Below, piece by piece: positions 1-5,126 of a DNA stretch of 5,126 nucleotides (position 1 is its first letter; each line of letters begins with the position of its first letter). The stretch comes from Methanomicrobiales archaeon (lineage in GTDB: Archaea > Halobacteriota > Syntropharchaeia > Alkanophagales > Methanospirareceae). The notes beneath the pieces were generated by a model. The model saw only the letters and a list, made by a program, of their open reading frames with translations, did not search any database and was not told the origin of the DNA. The translations under genes were made by a program, and so were the position numbers. The stretch spans positions 1-5,126 of the forward strand of contig QEXZ01000117.1 of the NCBI GenBank assembly GCA_003160755.1. The letters run 5' to 3'.

Positions 1-347
1 ATGGTGTGGATGAGGCAATTGAGCACATCAATCGCTACGGTTCGGGACATACGGATGCGATTGTTACCGCGAATGAAGAAACAGCGTTAAAATTTATGCG
101 ATTTGTGGATTCATCTTCGGTAATGCATAATGCGTCAACACGGTTCAGTGACGGATTCAGGTATGGCAAAGGTGCTGAGGTCGGCATAAGCACGAATAAA
201 GTGCATGCACGGGGTCCCGTTGGATTAGAAGGGCTGGTTATTTACAAGTATCTAATTGCCGGTAAGGGGCATGTAGTGGCTCCGTATGTCGGTTCTCATG
301 CGAAAGCATTTACGCATAAACCACTGTCAAAACAGTTTTCCCTTTAA
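1..347 (+). CDS. proA: Glutamate-5-semialdehyde dehydrogenase (gamma-glutamyl phosphate reductase), C-terminal part, 5'-truncated by the window edge
   Basis: ProA makes glutamate-5-semialdehyde from gamma-glutamyl phosphate with NADPH, the second step of proline synthesis, in the cytoplasm. About 114 C-terminal residues are present, read in the frame whose first full codon is at base 3; the family is usually 410-450 residues. Visible conserved blocks are INRYGSGHTDAI near the left end, then NASTRFSDGF and the block GAEVGISTNKVHARGPVGLE, all hallmarks of the ProA C-terminal region. The catalytic cysteine lies upstream of the window. The protein ends with an extension containing FTHKPL after the usual YKY-GKG stretch; a similar THK/THQ tail is known in the ProA half of plant P5CS, whereas many bacterial ProA proteins stop earlier. 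The GTG at base 6 is not a real start, because the homology runs through it to the window edge. No link in function to the downstream transporter is evident, and a 234 bp gap with its own promoter separates them. The family call is very sure. Confidence 0.96.
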   Translation, partial: GVDEAIEHINRYGSGHTDAIVTANEETALKFMRFVDSSSVMHNASTRFSDGFRYGKGAEVGISTNKVHARGPVGLEGLVIYKYLIAGKGHVVAPYVGSHAKAFTHKPLSKQFSL

Positions 348-370
348 TTTATAGTCATTCCGAAAATTAT

Positions 371-500
371 TAACCACAAGATTACACAACACTTTTTCTT
401 TTTTACAAAAAGAAAACCTGTGCTAAAAGAAAAACAAATATGTTCTTTTGGTAAAGCTTTTCTTTCTAAGAAAAGGTTTCTTGTGAACTCTCGTGGTTTA
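371..500. repeat. Large imperfect palindrome (fold-back element 1), about 130 bp
   Basis: The left arm (about 374-431) and right arm (about 443-496) are reverse complements over most of their length, around an 11-base centre at 432-442. The outer ends pair as CCACAAGATTACACAA against the complement of TTGTGAACTCTCGTGG, and the inner ends as CTAAAAGAA (423-431) against TTCTTTTGG (443-451). By eye roughly three quarters of positions pair, with a few small gaps. A 7-bp direct repeat TTATTAA sits at 367-373 and 498-504, a possible target-site duplication, although the DNA is AT-rich there. No ORF lies inside. The outer ends match those of the second element at 2587-2684, so this looks like one member of a family rather than a lone terminator. 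Confidence 0.8.
393..404 (+). terminator. T-rich tract, possible terminator of proA
   Basis: The stretch TTTTTCTTTTTT begins 46 bases after the proA stop codon, on the coding strand. Archaeal RNA polymerase commonly terminates at U-rich tracts without needing a hairpin, so this could end the proA transcript. It lies in the left arm of the palindrome, so any stop here would be supplied by the repeat element. This is inferred from composition only. Confidence 0.35.
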
Positions 501-526
501 TTAATTGCATTTTGTTATGGGAATAA

Positions 527-535
527 CTATAAATA
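527..535 (+). promoter_or_regulatory. Archaeal TATA box (CTATAAATA) for the transporter cluster
   Basis: CTATAAATA closely matches the archaeal box A, and purine/A-rich bases just upstream (GGGAATAA, 519-526) suit a BRE. With the usual distance of about 25 bp, transcription would start near 555-560, leaving a leader of about 25 bases that contains the GGGGGAT ribosome binding site. It is the best promoter candidate in the window and lies outside the palindrome, about 27 bp from its right end. Confidence 0.65.
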
Positions 536-570
536 GGGTTATGGTTTACATGCTATATACCTGAAAAATA

Positions 571-577
571 GGGGGAT
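571..577 (+). promoter_or_regulatory. Ribosome binding site of the COG1361 gene
   Basis: GGGGGAT ends four bases before the ATG at 582. It is a partial match to the archaeal Shine-Dalgarno sequence GGAGGTGAT, with suitable spacing. It supports the ATG at 582 as the start, as does the signal peptide that begins right there. Confidence 0.5.
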
Positions 578-581
578 ATAA

Positions 582-1886
582 ATGAGAGCGAGAACAAGAA
601 AAAACACGAGATTCGTTATAACTCTTTTTAGCGCCGTTTTATTACTGCTGCTGCTTGTGATGGCTTCAGCTTCGGCTGCTGAGGGTCCTGCCGTTATGAT
701 TACCGATTACACAGTGGAGCCTGGGGTCTTGATGCCCGGCGACACGGGCACTATTACCATCACGATAGAAAATATGGACATCCTGTCCTCAGAGACCGAA
801 ATTAAGACCTCTCAAGACCTCCTTACTACAACTACAACGGTAGCAACGGTAAGTGCAGAAATAGACAGCATACGGCTGAGCAGCACAACCAGAGACATAG
901 AATGGCGGAGTGAAGGTTACAAACGCACCGAATACTACAATGTGGGCACCTTAGGACCTGGCGAAAGCATGAAAATCGTTATACCGATAAAAGCCGCTGC
1001 CTATGCCCATGACGGCACTTATTTCCCTGAAGTGTACATAGAAGTGGACAATGGAAAAAACGTACGGTTTCCTGTGCGTGTGAAAGTGGACAGCAGCAGT
1101 GTAGAAATACTTGAGAAGGACATACCTTCGGAGATTTCGCTCAGCGAGTCAAAGGAGATAGCGATAGTGGTGGCGAATAACCGACCTAATCCAGTGAGCG
1201 GGGTGGATGTGCGCGTGAAATCGGAAAGCGATGGTTTAGAATTTATGCCAGAGCGAATATTCATAGGTGATTTAGAAGCGTATGGAAAAAAGGAGATGAA
1301 TTTCATACTACAAACTCAAACTTTTAAAGAAAGTTTGATAGGAAATAAAGAGTTCTCTTTTGAGGTCGCATACAAAAATGGTGATAATGAGCATCACAGT
1401 GCGTTTACATCGTCGGTATTGGTGAAAAGCACCGCAGATGTGAGGCTTATCCTGGTGAATGCGCCGGAATTTGTTTTTGAGGGAGACATTGCAAGGATAG
1501 ACTTTGACGTAGCCAATGGAATGGCAAAGGACATTAAAGCGGTATCCGTGGTGCCAGCGATAGAAGGACTCAGAATACTGCCTTCTGAATATTTCATCGG
1601 GGACATGGAAGTAGGTGACGTCTTTTCTGCTTCTTTTGATGTTTATACCAGCGATTTGAGTCTCGGAGAGACCACAATACCCTTTACAGTGGTGTTCAAA
1701 GATGTTGACACGGATAAGCAATACGAAATGCAAGGTTACGAGGTGCACGTAGAGGTACGAGAACCGCAGAAGAGTGAGTTACCGAGTCCGGGGCTCTTAG
1801 GTGCACTGGTTGTCATTCTTCTCTTAGTCGCTGTGGTTGTCGGGGTTAGGATAAAGCGAAGGCGGGGAAGACGTGAGAAGAAATAA
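582..1886 (+). CDS. Secreted, membrane-anchored COG1361-type (S-layer-like) protein with three Ig-like domains; likely partner of the ABC transporter
   Basis: This 434-residue surface protein has a basic N-region (RARTRKNTR) and a hydrophobic core at about residues 11-28, ending in ASASAA with probable cleavage near 32-33. The start at 582 is fixed by this signal peptide. The exterior part is beta-rich and built of three similar modules, roughly 37-170, 174-283 and 285-392. Each carries a related late strand pair: YYNVGTLGPGESMKIVIPI (118-136), RIFIGDLEAYGKKEMNFIL (225-243) and EYFIGDMEVGDVFSASFDV (336-354). NEW3/CARDB-type COG1361 domains have this form. A threonine run at 82-86 could be glycosylated. 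One transmembrane helix (about 404-423) and a strongly basic tail (KRRRGRREKK) anchor the C terminus, with the tail inside the cell. There are no cysteines. The ATPase gene starts 23 bp downstream, so the two are probably one operon. A role as substrate binder or adaptor, analogous to MacA, is inference; a plain structural surface protein is the alternative. Confidence 0.85.
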   Translation: MRARTRKNTRFVITLFSAVLLLLLLVMASASAAEGPAVMITDYTVEPGVLMPGDTGTITITIENMDILSSETEIKTSQDLLTTTTTVATVSAEIDSIRLSSTTRDIEWRSEGYKRTEYYNVGTLGPGESMKIVIPIKAAAYAHDGTYFPEVYIEVDNGKNVRFPVRVKVDSSSVEILEKDIPSEISLSESKEIAIVVANNRPNPVSGVDVRVKSESDGLEFMPERIFIGDLEAYGKKEMNFILQTQTFKESLIGNKEFSFEVAYKNGDNEHHSAFTSSVLVKSTADVRLILVNAPEFVFEGDIARIDFDVANGMAKDIKAVSVVPAIEGLRILPSEYFIGDMEVGDVFSASFDVYTSDLSLGETTIPFTVVFKDVDTDKQYEMQGYEVHVEVREPQKSELPSPGLLGALVVILLLVAVVVGVRIKRRRGRREKK

Positions 1887-1892
1887 AGAGCG

Positions 1893-1898
1893 AAGGAT
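1893..1898 (+). promoter_or_regulatory. Weak ribosome binding site of the ATPase gene
   Basis: AAGGAT lies 11 bases before the ATG at 1910 in the 23-bp gap after the COG1361 stop codon. The match to the archaeal Shine-Dalgarno sequence is short and the spacing long. The start is better supported by the protein, which opens with the usual family beginning (IRTENLTKVYRMG). Confidence 0.3.
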
Positions 1899-1909
1899 AA
1901 GAATAATAA

Positions 1910-2572
1910 ATGATTCGCACTGAAAATCTGACGAAGGTTTACCGGATGGGTGATGCGGAAGTTTACGCATTGCACGATGTGAATTTAGAGATACAAGAGG
2001 GTGAGTTCATTGCGATAATAGGACCTTCGGGCTCGGGCAAGTCCACACTGCTCAATATGATCGGCTGCCTGGATACGCCCACAAGCGGTGCTGTCTTCAT
2101 AGATGGTATAGATACCGGTAAGCTAAGCGAAAACGGACTTGCAGAGATAAGGAGGAAGAAAATAGGTTTCATATTTCAGCAATTTAATCTCGTCCACACG
2201 TTAAATGCGTTAGAAAACGTTGCACTGCCCATGTTCTTCGCTGGCGTGAGACGCGAGATACGACTGGATAGAGCGGAGGAACTTCTTGTAAATGTCGGGC
2301 TTGGAGACCGCATGCACCATAAACCTCCGGAAATGAGCGGGGGGCAGCAGCAGCGAGTGGCTATTGCACGGGCGCTTTCGAATGACCCGGAAGTCGTCAT
2401 CGGTGATGAGCCAACAGGAAACGTGGACACAGAGACGGGAAATACGATACTGGACATCTTAGAAGGTTTGAACAAAGAGGGACGGACGGTAATTGTGGTG
2501 ACGCACGATGCGGAGATTGCCGCCCGTGCAGGTAGAACAAAGCGGATGCGGGATGGAAAGGTGCTTGATTGA
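1910..2572 (+). CDS. ABC transporter ATP-binding protein, MacB/LolD/FtsE type
   Basis: This cytoplasmic ATPase of 220 residues is the normal length for a stand-alone LolD-type subunit. All nucleotide-binding motifs are intact: Walker A GPSGSGKST at 38-46 (Lys44), Q-loop FIFQQFNL at 87-94, ABC signature MSGGQQQR at 142-149, Walker B VVIGDEP at 162-168 with Asp166 and catalytic Glu167, D-loop GNVD at 170-173, and switch His199 in VVTHD. An aromatic Tyr11 precedes Walker A as the A-loop. The FQQFNL and DEPTGN wording is typical of the subfamily that partners MacB/FtsX-fold permeases, which agrees with the two such permeases downstream. The signature has Met in place of the usual Leu, and the D-loop has Val in place of Leu; both changes are mild. 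It follows the COG1361 gene by 23 bp and precedes the first permease by 136 bp, a gap filled by a palindromic repeat. The transported substrate is unknown. Confidence 0.96.
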   Translation: MIRTENLTKVYRMGDAEVYALHDVNLEIQEGEFIAIIGPSGSGKSTLLNMIGCLDTPTSGAVFIDGIDTGKLSENGLAEIRRKKIGFIFQQFNLVHTLNALENVALPMFFAGVRREIRLDRAEELLVNVGLGDRMHHKPPEMSGGQQQRVAIARALSNDPEVVIGDEPTGNVDTETGNTILDILEGLNKEGRTVIVVTHDAEIAARAGRTKRMRDGKVLD

Positions 2573-2586
2573 ACGATTTGTATAGA

Positions 2587-2684
2587 AACCACGAGATTAC
2601 ACAAGATTAACACAGAAGAGAGAAAATGAAAGATACAAATGCTAAAAAGGATAATCTTGTGGAAATCTGTGTAATCTTGTGGTT
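2587..2684. repeat. Palindromic element 2, about 98 bp, related to element 1
   Basis: The left arm (2587-2615) and right arm (2656-2684) are imperfect reverse complements; the outer 17 bases, AACCACRAGATTACACA, agree at 16 positions. The inner arm matches only with small shifts, and the centre (about 2616-2655) is A-rich and mostly unpaired. The same terminal sequence caps element 1 at 371-500, which identifies a shared family. The right arm also holds a direct repeat, TAATCTTGTGG at 2652-2662 and 2672-2682, with a 20-bp period. The left arm shows a related near-repeat, AGATTACACA followed by AGATTAACACA. Short TATA motifs flank it (2581-2584 and 2684-2687). It occupies nearly the whole ATPase-permease gap. 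Confidence 0.8.
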
Positions 2685-2690
2685 ATAAAA
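2683..2690 (+). promoter_or_regulatory. TATA-like stretch at the right edge of element 2
   Basis: TTATAAAA, followed by GGGG, resembles an archaeal TATA box. It is centred about 22 bases before the ATG at 2709, so a transcript started from it would be leaderless or nearly so. It overlaps the last bases of the palindrome. It could give the permeases their own promoter, or be chance AT-richness. Confidence 0.35.
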
Positions 2691-2708
2691 GGGGTTAAGC
2701 AAATACCG

Positions 2709-3899
2709 ATGATAGACAAATTTCTGCTGGCGTACCGGAGCATAAGGGAGAGAAGAACTCGCTCGATACTCACCGTGCTGGGCATTGCGGTGGGCATAGC
2801 GGCTATCGTTTCTTTGATGAGCGTCGGCTACGGTATGGAAGAGGCAATAACCGGTGAATTGACGGGAATGGCAGATATGATTTCGGTGGTGCCAGGCAAA
2901 ATAACAGGCCACGCCTATGTGGAACTGGGGAGTTTTACCGATAGAGACGTAAAAGACGTGCAGAGGATAAGCGGTATAAAGGACATAACAGCAATGACGT
3001 ACGATGCCGTGGAAGTGGAGTATCGGAACAAACGTGCGCCCATTTTTGTTCTTGGTGGCGATACGAAAGAGCTGGGCGGCTTCTATGTGGAGCCTGTTGG
3101 GATCAAGGAAGGTAGATGGCTCAGGGAAAATGATTTTAAAGGGTGTGTCATTGGAGACCGGGTAGCCAACGACTTTTTCGATGAAGTCATACACGTCAAC
3201 GATAAACTGATAATAAATGGTGAGAAATTCATTGTGGTCGGCGTTTTTGAAAAGGCAAGCACGATGTATGCCGCTGACGTAGATCCCCATATTTTTCTCA
3301 CATTGCGTGCTTCACAGGAAGTTCTGCAAACCGATGAGGTAAAATACATCATGGTGAGGATATATGACCTCGAGGAAGCAGAAGGGATAGCAGAGGAGAT
3401 AGAAGAAAGGATAAATGATAACCACGGGCTTGATGATTTCGCCATGGCAATGACGATGGGCAGTATGATAGAACAGATAGGAGATGTTTTTAATATTATT
3501 CGCGGCGTCCTGGTGGGTATAGCGGCAATCGCACTCGTTGTTGCATCCATTGGTATCATGAACACGATGTTGATGTCTGTAATGGAGCGTACGCATGAGA
3601 TCGGTGTGATGAAGGCTATCGGCGCGAAGAGCAGTGACGTCCTTTCTCTTTTCCTATTAGAATCGAGTATGGTGAGTCTGGTGGGCGGTATGGTTGGCTG
3701 CGTACTTGGCGTTGTGGCTGCGAAAGTCATCAGTCTCGGTGCAGGCACTGCATTGGGGATCGAATTTGGTGCGGTTGTAAAACCCGAAGTGTTACTTGGC
3801 GGCATGGCAGTTGCAATGATCGTGGGCGTTTTATCAGGGTTCTATCCTGCGCGTAAGGCGTCAAGAATGAGTCCGGTCGAAGCGGTGAGGTACGAATAA
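2709..3899 (+). CDS. ABC transporter permease, MacB/FtsX type (first of two tandem paralogues)
   Basis: This integral membrane protein of 396 residues has the four-helix MacB/FtsX layout: TM1 at about 20-42, a large extracellular MacB_PCD-like domain at about 43-255, then TM2 (263-288), TM3 (318-346) and TM4 (360-379) forming the FtsX domain. The ERTHEIGVMKAIGA block (293-306) after TM2 corresponds to the family's conserved RT-REIG region that contacts the ATPase. The C terminus YPARKASRMSPVEAVRYE is also a family hallmark. ATG 2709 was chosen over the in-frame GTG 2679 for two reasons: MIDKFLLAYRSIRERRTRS lines up from its first residue with the paralogue's MRDSFSLTYRNIKERKARS, and the GTG lies in the arm of the repeat. 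It overlaps the next gene by one base (TAATG). It probably pairs with that paralogue and the ATPase encoded upstream, in the manner of LolC/LolE with LolD. The substrate is unknown. Confidence 0.94.
   Translation: MIDKFLLAYRSIRERRTRSILTVLGIAVGIAAIVSLMSVGYGMEEAITGELTGMADMISVVPGKITGHAYVELGSFTDRDVKDVQRISGIKDITAMTYDAVEVEYRNKRAPIFVLGGDTKELGGFYVEPVGIKEGRWLRENDFKGCVIGDRVANDFFDEVIHVNDKLIINGEKFIVVGVFEKASTMYAADVDPHIFLTLRASQEVLQTDEVKYIMVRIYDLEEAEGIAEEIEERINDNHGLDDFAMAMTMGSMIEQIGDVFNIIRGVLVGIAAIALVVASIGIMNTMLMSVMERTHEIGVMKAIGAKSSDVLSLFLLESSMVSLVGGMVGCVLGVVAAKVISLGAGTALGIEFGAVVKPEVLLGGMAVAMIVGVLSGFYPARKASRMSPVEAVRYE
3884..3888 (+). promoter_or_regulatory. Ribosome binding site of the second permease, inside the end of the first
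   Basis: GGTGA matches the core of the archaeal Shine-Dalgarno sequence GGAGGTGAT and ends 10 bases before the ATG at 3899. Together with the TAATG stop-start overlap it suggests coupled translation of the two permeases, in line with their use in a fixed ratio. Confidence 0.45.
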
Positions 3900-5113
3900 T
3901 GAGAGATTCATTTTCGCTGACATATAGGAATATAAAGGAGCGAAAAGCTCGGTCTGCACTCACGATACTGGGCATTATGGTGGGCATAGGTGCGGTAATC
4001 GCCTTGATTTCCATTGGCTTCGGCATGGAGGAGTCAATCACGGGAGAACTCGTTGAGATGGCAGATGTCATCGTGGTAATGCCGATGAGGATGGAATTAG
4101 GCAGCATTGGCGCATTTGGCAGCTTTACCTACCGTGATCTGGAAGCGGTGAAGCGGATCGGAGGCGTAAAAGACGCTGTAGTAATGATAGGCGAGATGGA
4201 AGAAGTGGAATACCGTGGTGAGACGTTCATGGTGCAGATTGTTGGTATTGAACCGCGAGATATGGATGCAGTATTTGGCGAGACGGTGAAGCTGGAAGAA
4301 GACGGTGGCACCGGGACAGGAGCATCAGGAAGAGCCTTACGAGATAACGACCACAAGGCATGTGAAATCGGGTACAGCGTTGCCAACGAGTACTTCGATG
4401 ACGAGATTGGGGTTAACGATAGGATAACGATAAATGGAAGCAAATTCAGGGTCGTTGGGGTGTTGGCAAAGCAGGGTGGATTCAGGTCTGAGGTGGATTC
4501 GCAGATATACATCACGACGCGAGATTCGGTGAGTATTCTGGATAACGAGGATATTTCAACCATCTTCGTGCGTGTGCGGAATATAGGGGAAGCGGAGGAG
4601 ATAGCGACGGAGATAGAGGAGCGCATAGATGACAATCACAAGCTGGATGATTTTACGTTTGCAATGACGATGGGAAGCGCGATAGAGCAGATGGAGTCCA
4701 TTTTCGGGATATTGCAAGCAGTTTTAATCGCCATCGCTTCTATCTCACTTATCGTTGCTGCTATGGGGATAATGAACACGATATTGATGTCCGTGATGGA
4801 GCGTACGCATGAGATCGGCGTGATGAAAGCGATCGGCGCGAAGAACAGAAATATTCTTTTTCTGTTCTTACTCGAAGCAGGTGTGGTGAGTGCAATAGGA
4901 GGCGTGTGTGGCTGTATTCTCGGCGTGATTGGCGCTCATGCTATAAGTTTCGGTATACAGATGTTGCTTGACGTGGAAATCGCAGCGATTGTGAAACCCG
5001 AAGTGCTGCTCGGTGGAGTAGCGGTTGCGATGCTCGTGGGTATTCTGTCGGGGTTGTATCCCGCGAGGAAGGCGTCAAAGATGAGTCCTGTGGAAGCGGT
5101 AAGGTATGAGTAA
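3899..5113 (+). CDS. ABC transporter permease, MacB/FtsX type (second of two tandem paralogues)
   Basis: This 404-residue membrane protein has the same plan as its upstream neighbour: TM1 at about 20-42, extracellular MacB_PCD-like domain at about 43-265, TM2 (272-296), TM3 (325-352) and TM4 (367-388). It keeps ERTHEIGVMKAIGA (301-314) and the ending YPARKASKMSPVEAVRYE. Similarity to the first copy is strongest in the FtsX half and at both ends, and weaker in the extracellular domain, as expected if the copies kept the membrane/ATPase interface while the outer parts diverged. It carries a Gly/Thr-rich linker, EEDGGTGTGASG (133-144), where the first copy has only a short KEG turn. The ATG at 3899 overlaps the previous stop by one base. 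The gene ends 13 bases before the window edge, so whether the operon goes on cannot be seen. It most likely forms a heterodimer with the first permease; two homodimeric transporters sharing one ATPase is an alternative. Confidence 0.94.
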   Translation: MRDSFSLTYRNIKERKARSALTILGIMVGIGAVIALISIGFGMEESITGELVEMADVIVVMPMRMELGSIGAFGSFTYRDLEAVKRIGGVKDAVVMIGEMEEVEYRGETFMVQIVGIEPRDMDAVFGETVKLEEDGGTGTGASGRALRDNDHKACEIGYSVANEYFDDEIGVNDRITINGSKFRVVGVLAKQGGFRSEVDSQIYITTRDSVSILDNEDISTIFVRVRNIGEAEEIATEIEERIDDNHKLDDFTFAMTMGSAIEQMESIFGILQAVLIAIASISLIVAAMGIMNTILMSVMERTHEIGVMKAIGAKNRNILFLFLLEAGVVSAIGGVCGCILGVIGAHAISFGIQMLLDVEIAAIVKPEVLLGGVAVAMLVGILSGLYPARKASKMSPVEAVRYE

Positions 5114-5126
5114 ACAAACCTTCTTT

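Noticed and set aside
371..500. Simple intrinsic terminator hairpin after proA
   Set aside because: The palindrome is far longer than a terminator stem and shares ends with another element in a different context. Only the T-rich tract inside it is kept as a possible termination site.
348..581. Small protein or structured RNA gene in the proA-COG1361 gap
   Set aside because: No open frame with a credible ribosome binding site is visible, and the only structure is the repeat palindrome. No tRNA-like or known riboswitch motif was recognised.
2652..2682. Possible CRISPR-like direct repeats
   Set aside because: There are only two 11-base copies with a 9-base gap, inside a palindromic element; no repeat-spacer array or cas gene is present.
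2679..2708. GTG at 2679 as start of the first permease
   Set aside because: The extra ten residues are encoded by repeat-derived and TATA-like sequence and have no counterpart in the paralogue, whose start lines up with ATG 2709.
2607..3290. Open frame of 227 codons on the minus strand covering the palindrome and the start of the first permease
   Set aside because: The product, rich in His, Tyr and Cys, matches no family I know and opposes conserved permease coding sequence. It is a shadow frame.
3083..3805. Long open frame of 240 codons on the minus strand opposite the first permease
   Set aside because: It lies wholly inside a well-supported permease gene, its product is low-complexity (Ser/Thr/Pro/Ile-rich) as expected for an antisense shadow, and no recognisable motif is present.

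Overview
The window looks like chromosomal DNA of a euryarchaeon, probably of the methanogen/ANME side (Methanosarcinales-, Syntrophoarchaeales- or Methanophagales-like). The reasons are an archaeal-type TATA box about 50 bp ahead of the second gene, purine-rich codon choice (many AUA, AGA and AGG codons), a COG1361-type 'S-layer' surface protein, and a ProA whose C-terminal tail resembles the archaeal/eukaryotic form. The lineage is inference; the archaeal assignment is firmer. All genes read on the + strand.

Layout: bases 1-347 hold the C-terminal quarter of proA (proline biosynthesis), whose 5' part lies outside the window. Bases 348-581 are intergenic and contain a large imperfect palindrome (about 371-500), then a TATA box and a ribosome binding site. 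A four-gene transport cluster follows: a membrane-anchored, secreted three-domain COG1361 protein (582-1886), a LolD/MacB-type ABC ATPase (1910-2572), and two tandem paralogous MacB/FtsX-type permeases (2709-3899 and 3899-5113). The ATPase and the first permease are separated by 136 bp that contain a second, shorter palindromic element (about 2587-2684). Its ends match those of the first element.

How the genes fit together: the ATPase has a complete nucleotide-binding site and should power a heterodimeric permease made of the two paralogues, as LolD does with LolC/LolE. This class (MacB, LolCDE, FtsEX) usually transmits force to the cell exterior rather than forming a classical channel. The COG1361 protein is anchored by one C-terminal helix with its domains outside the cell, so it is the natural candidate for a substrate-binding or adaptor partner, a role filled by MacA in bacteria. 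The substrate cannot be read from the sequence.

The least expected signal is the pair of related fold-back (inverted-repeat) elements that flank the surface-protein/ATPase pair. They share the terminal sequence AACCACRAGATTACACA and may be a MITE-like or REP-like family. The second appears to supply the DNA just upstream of the first permease, including a TATA-like stretch and a misleading upstream GTG start.
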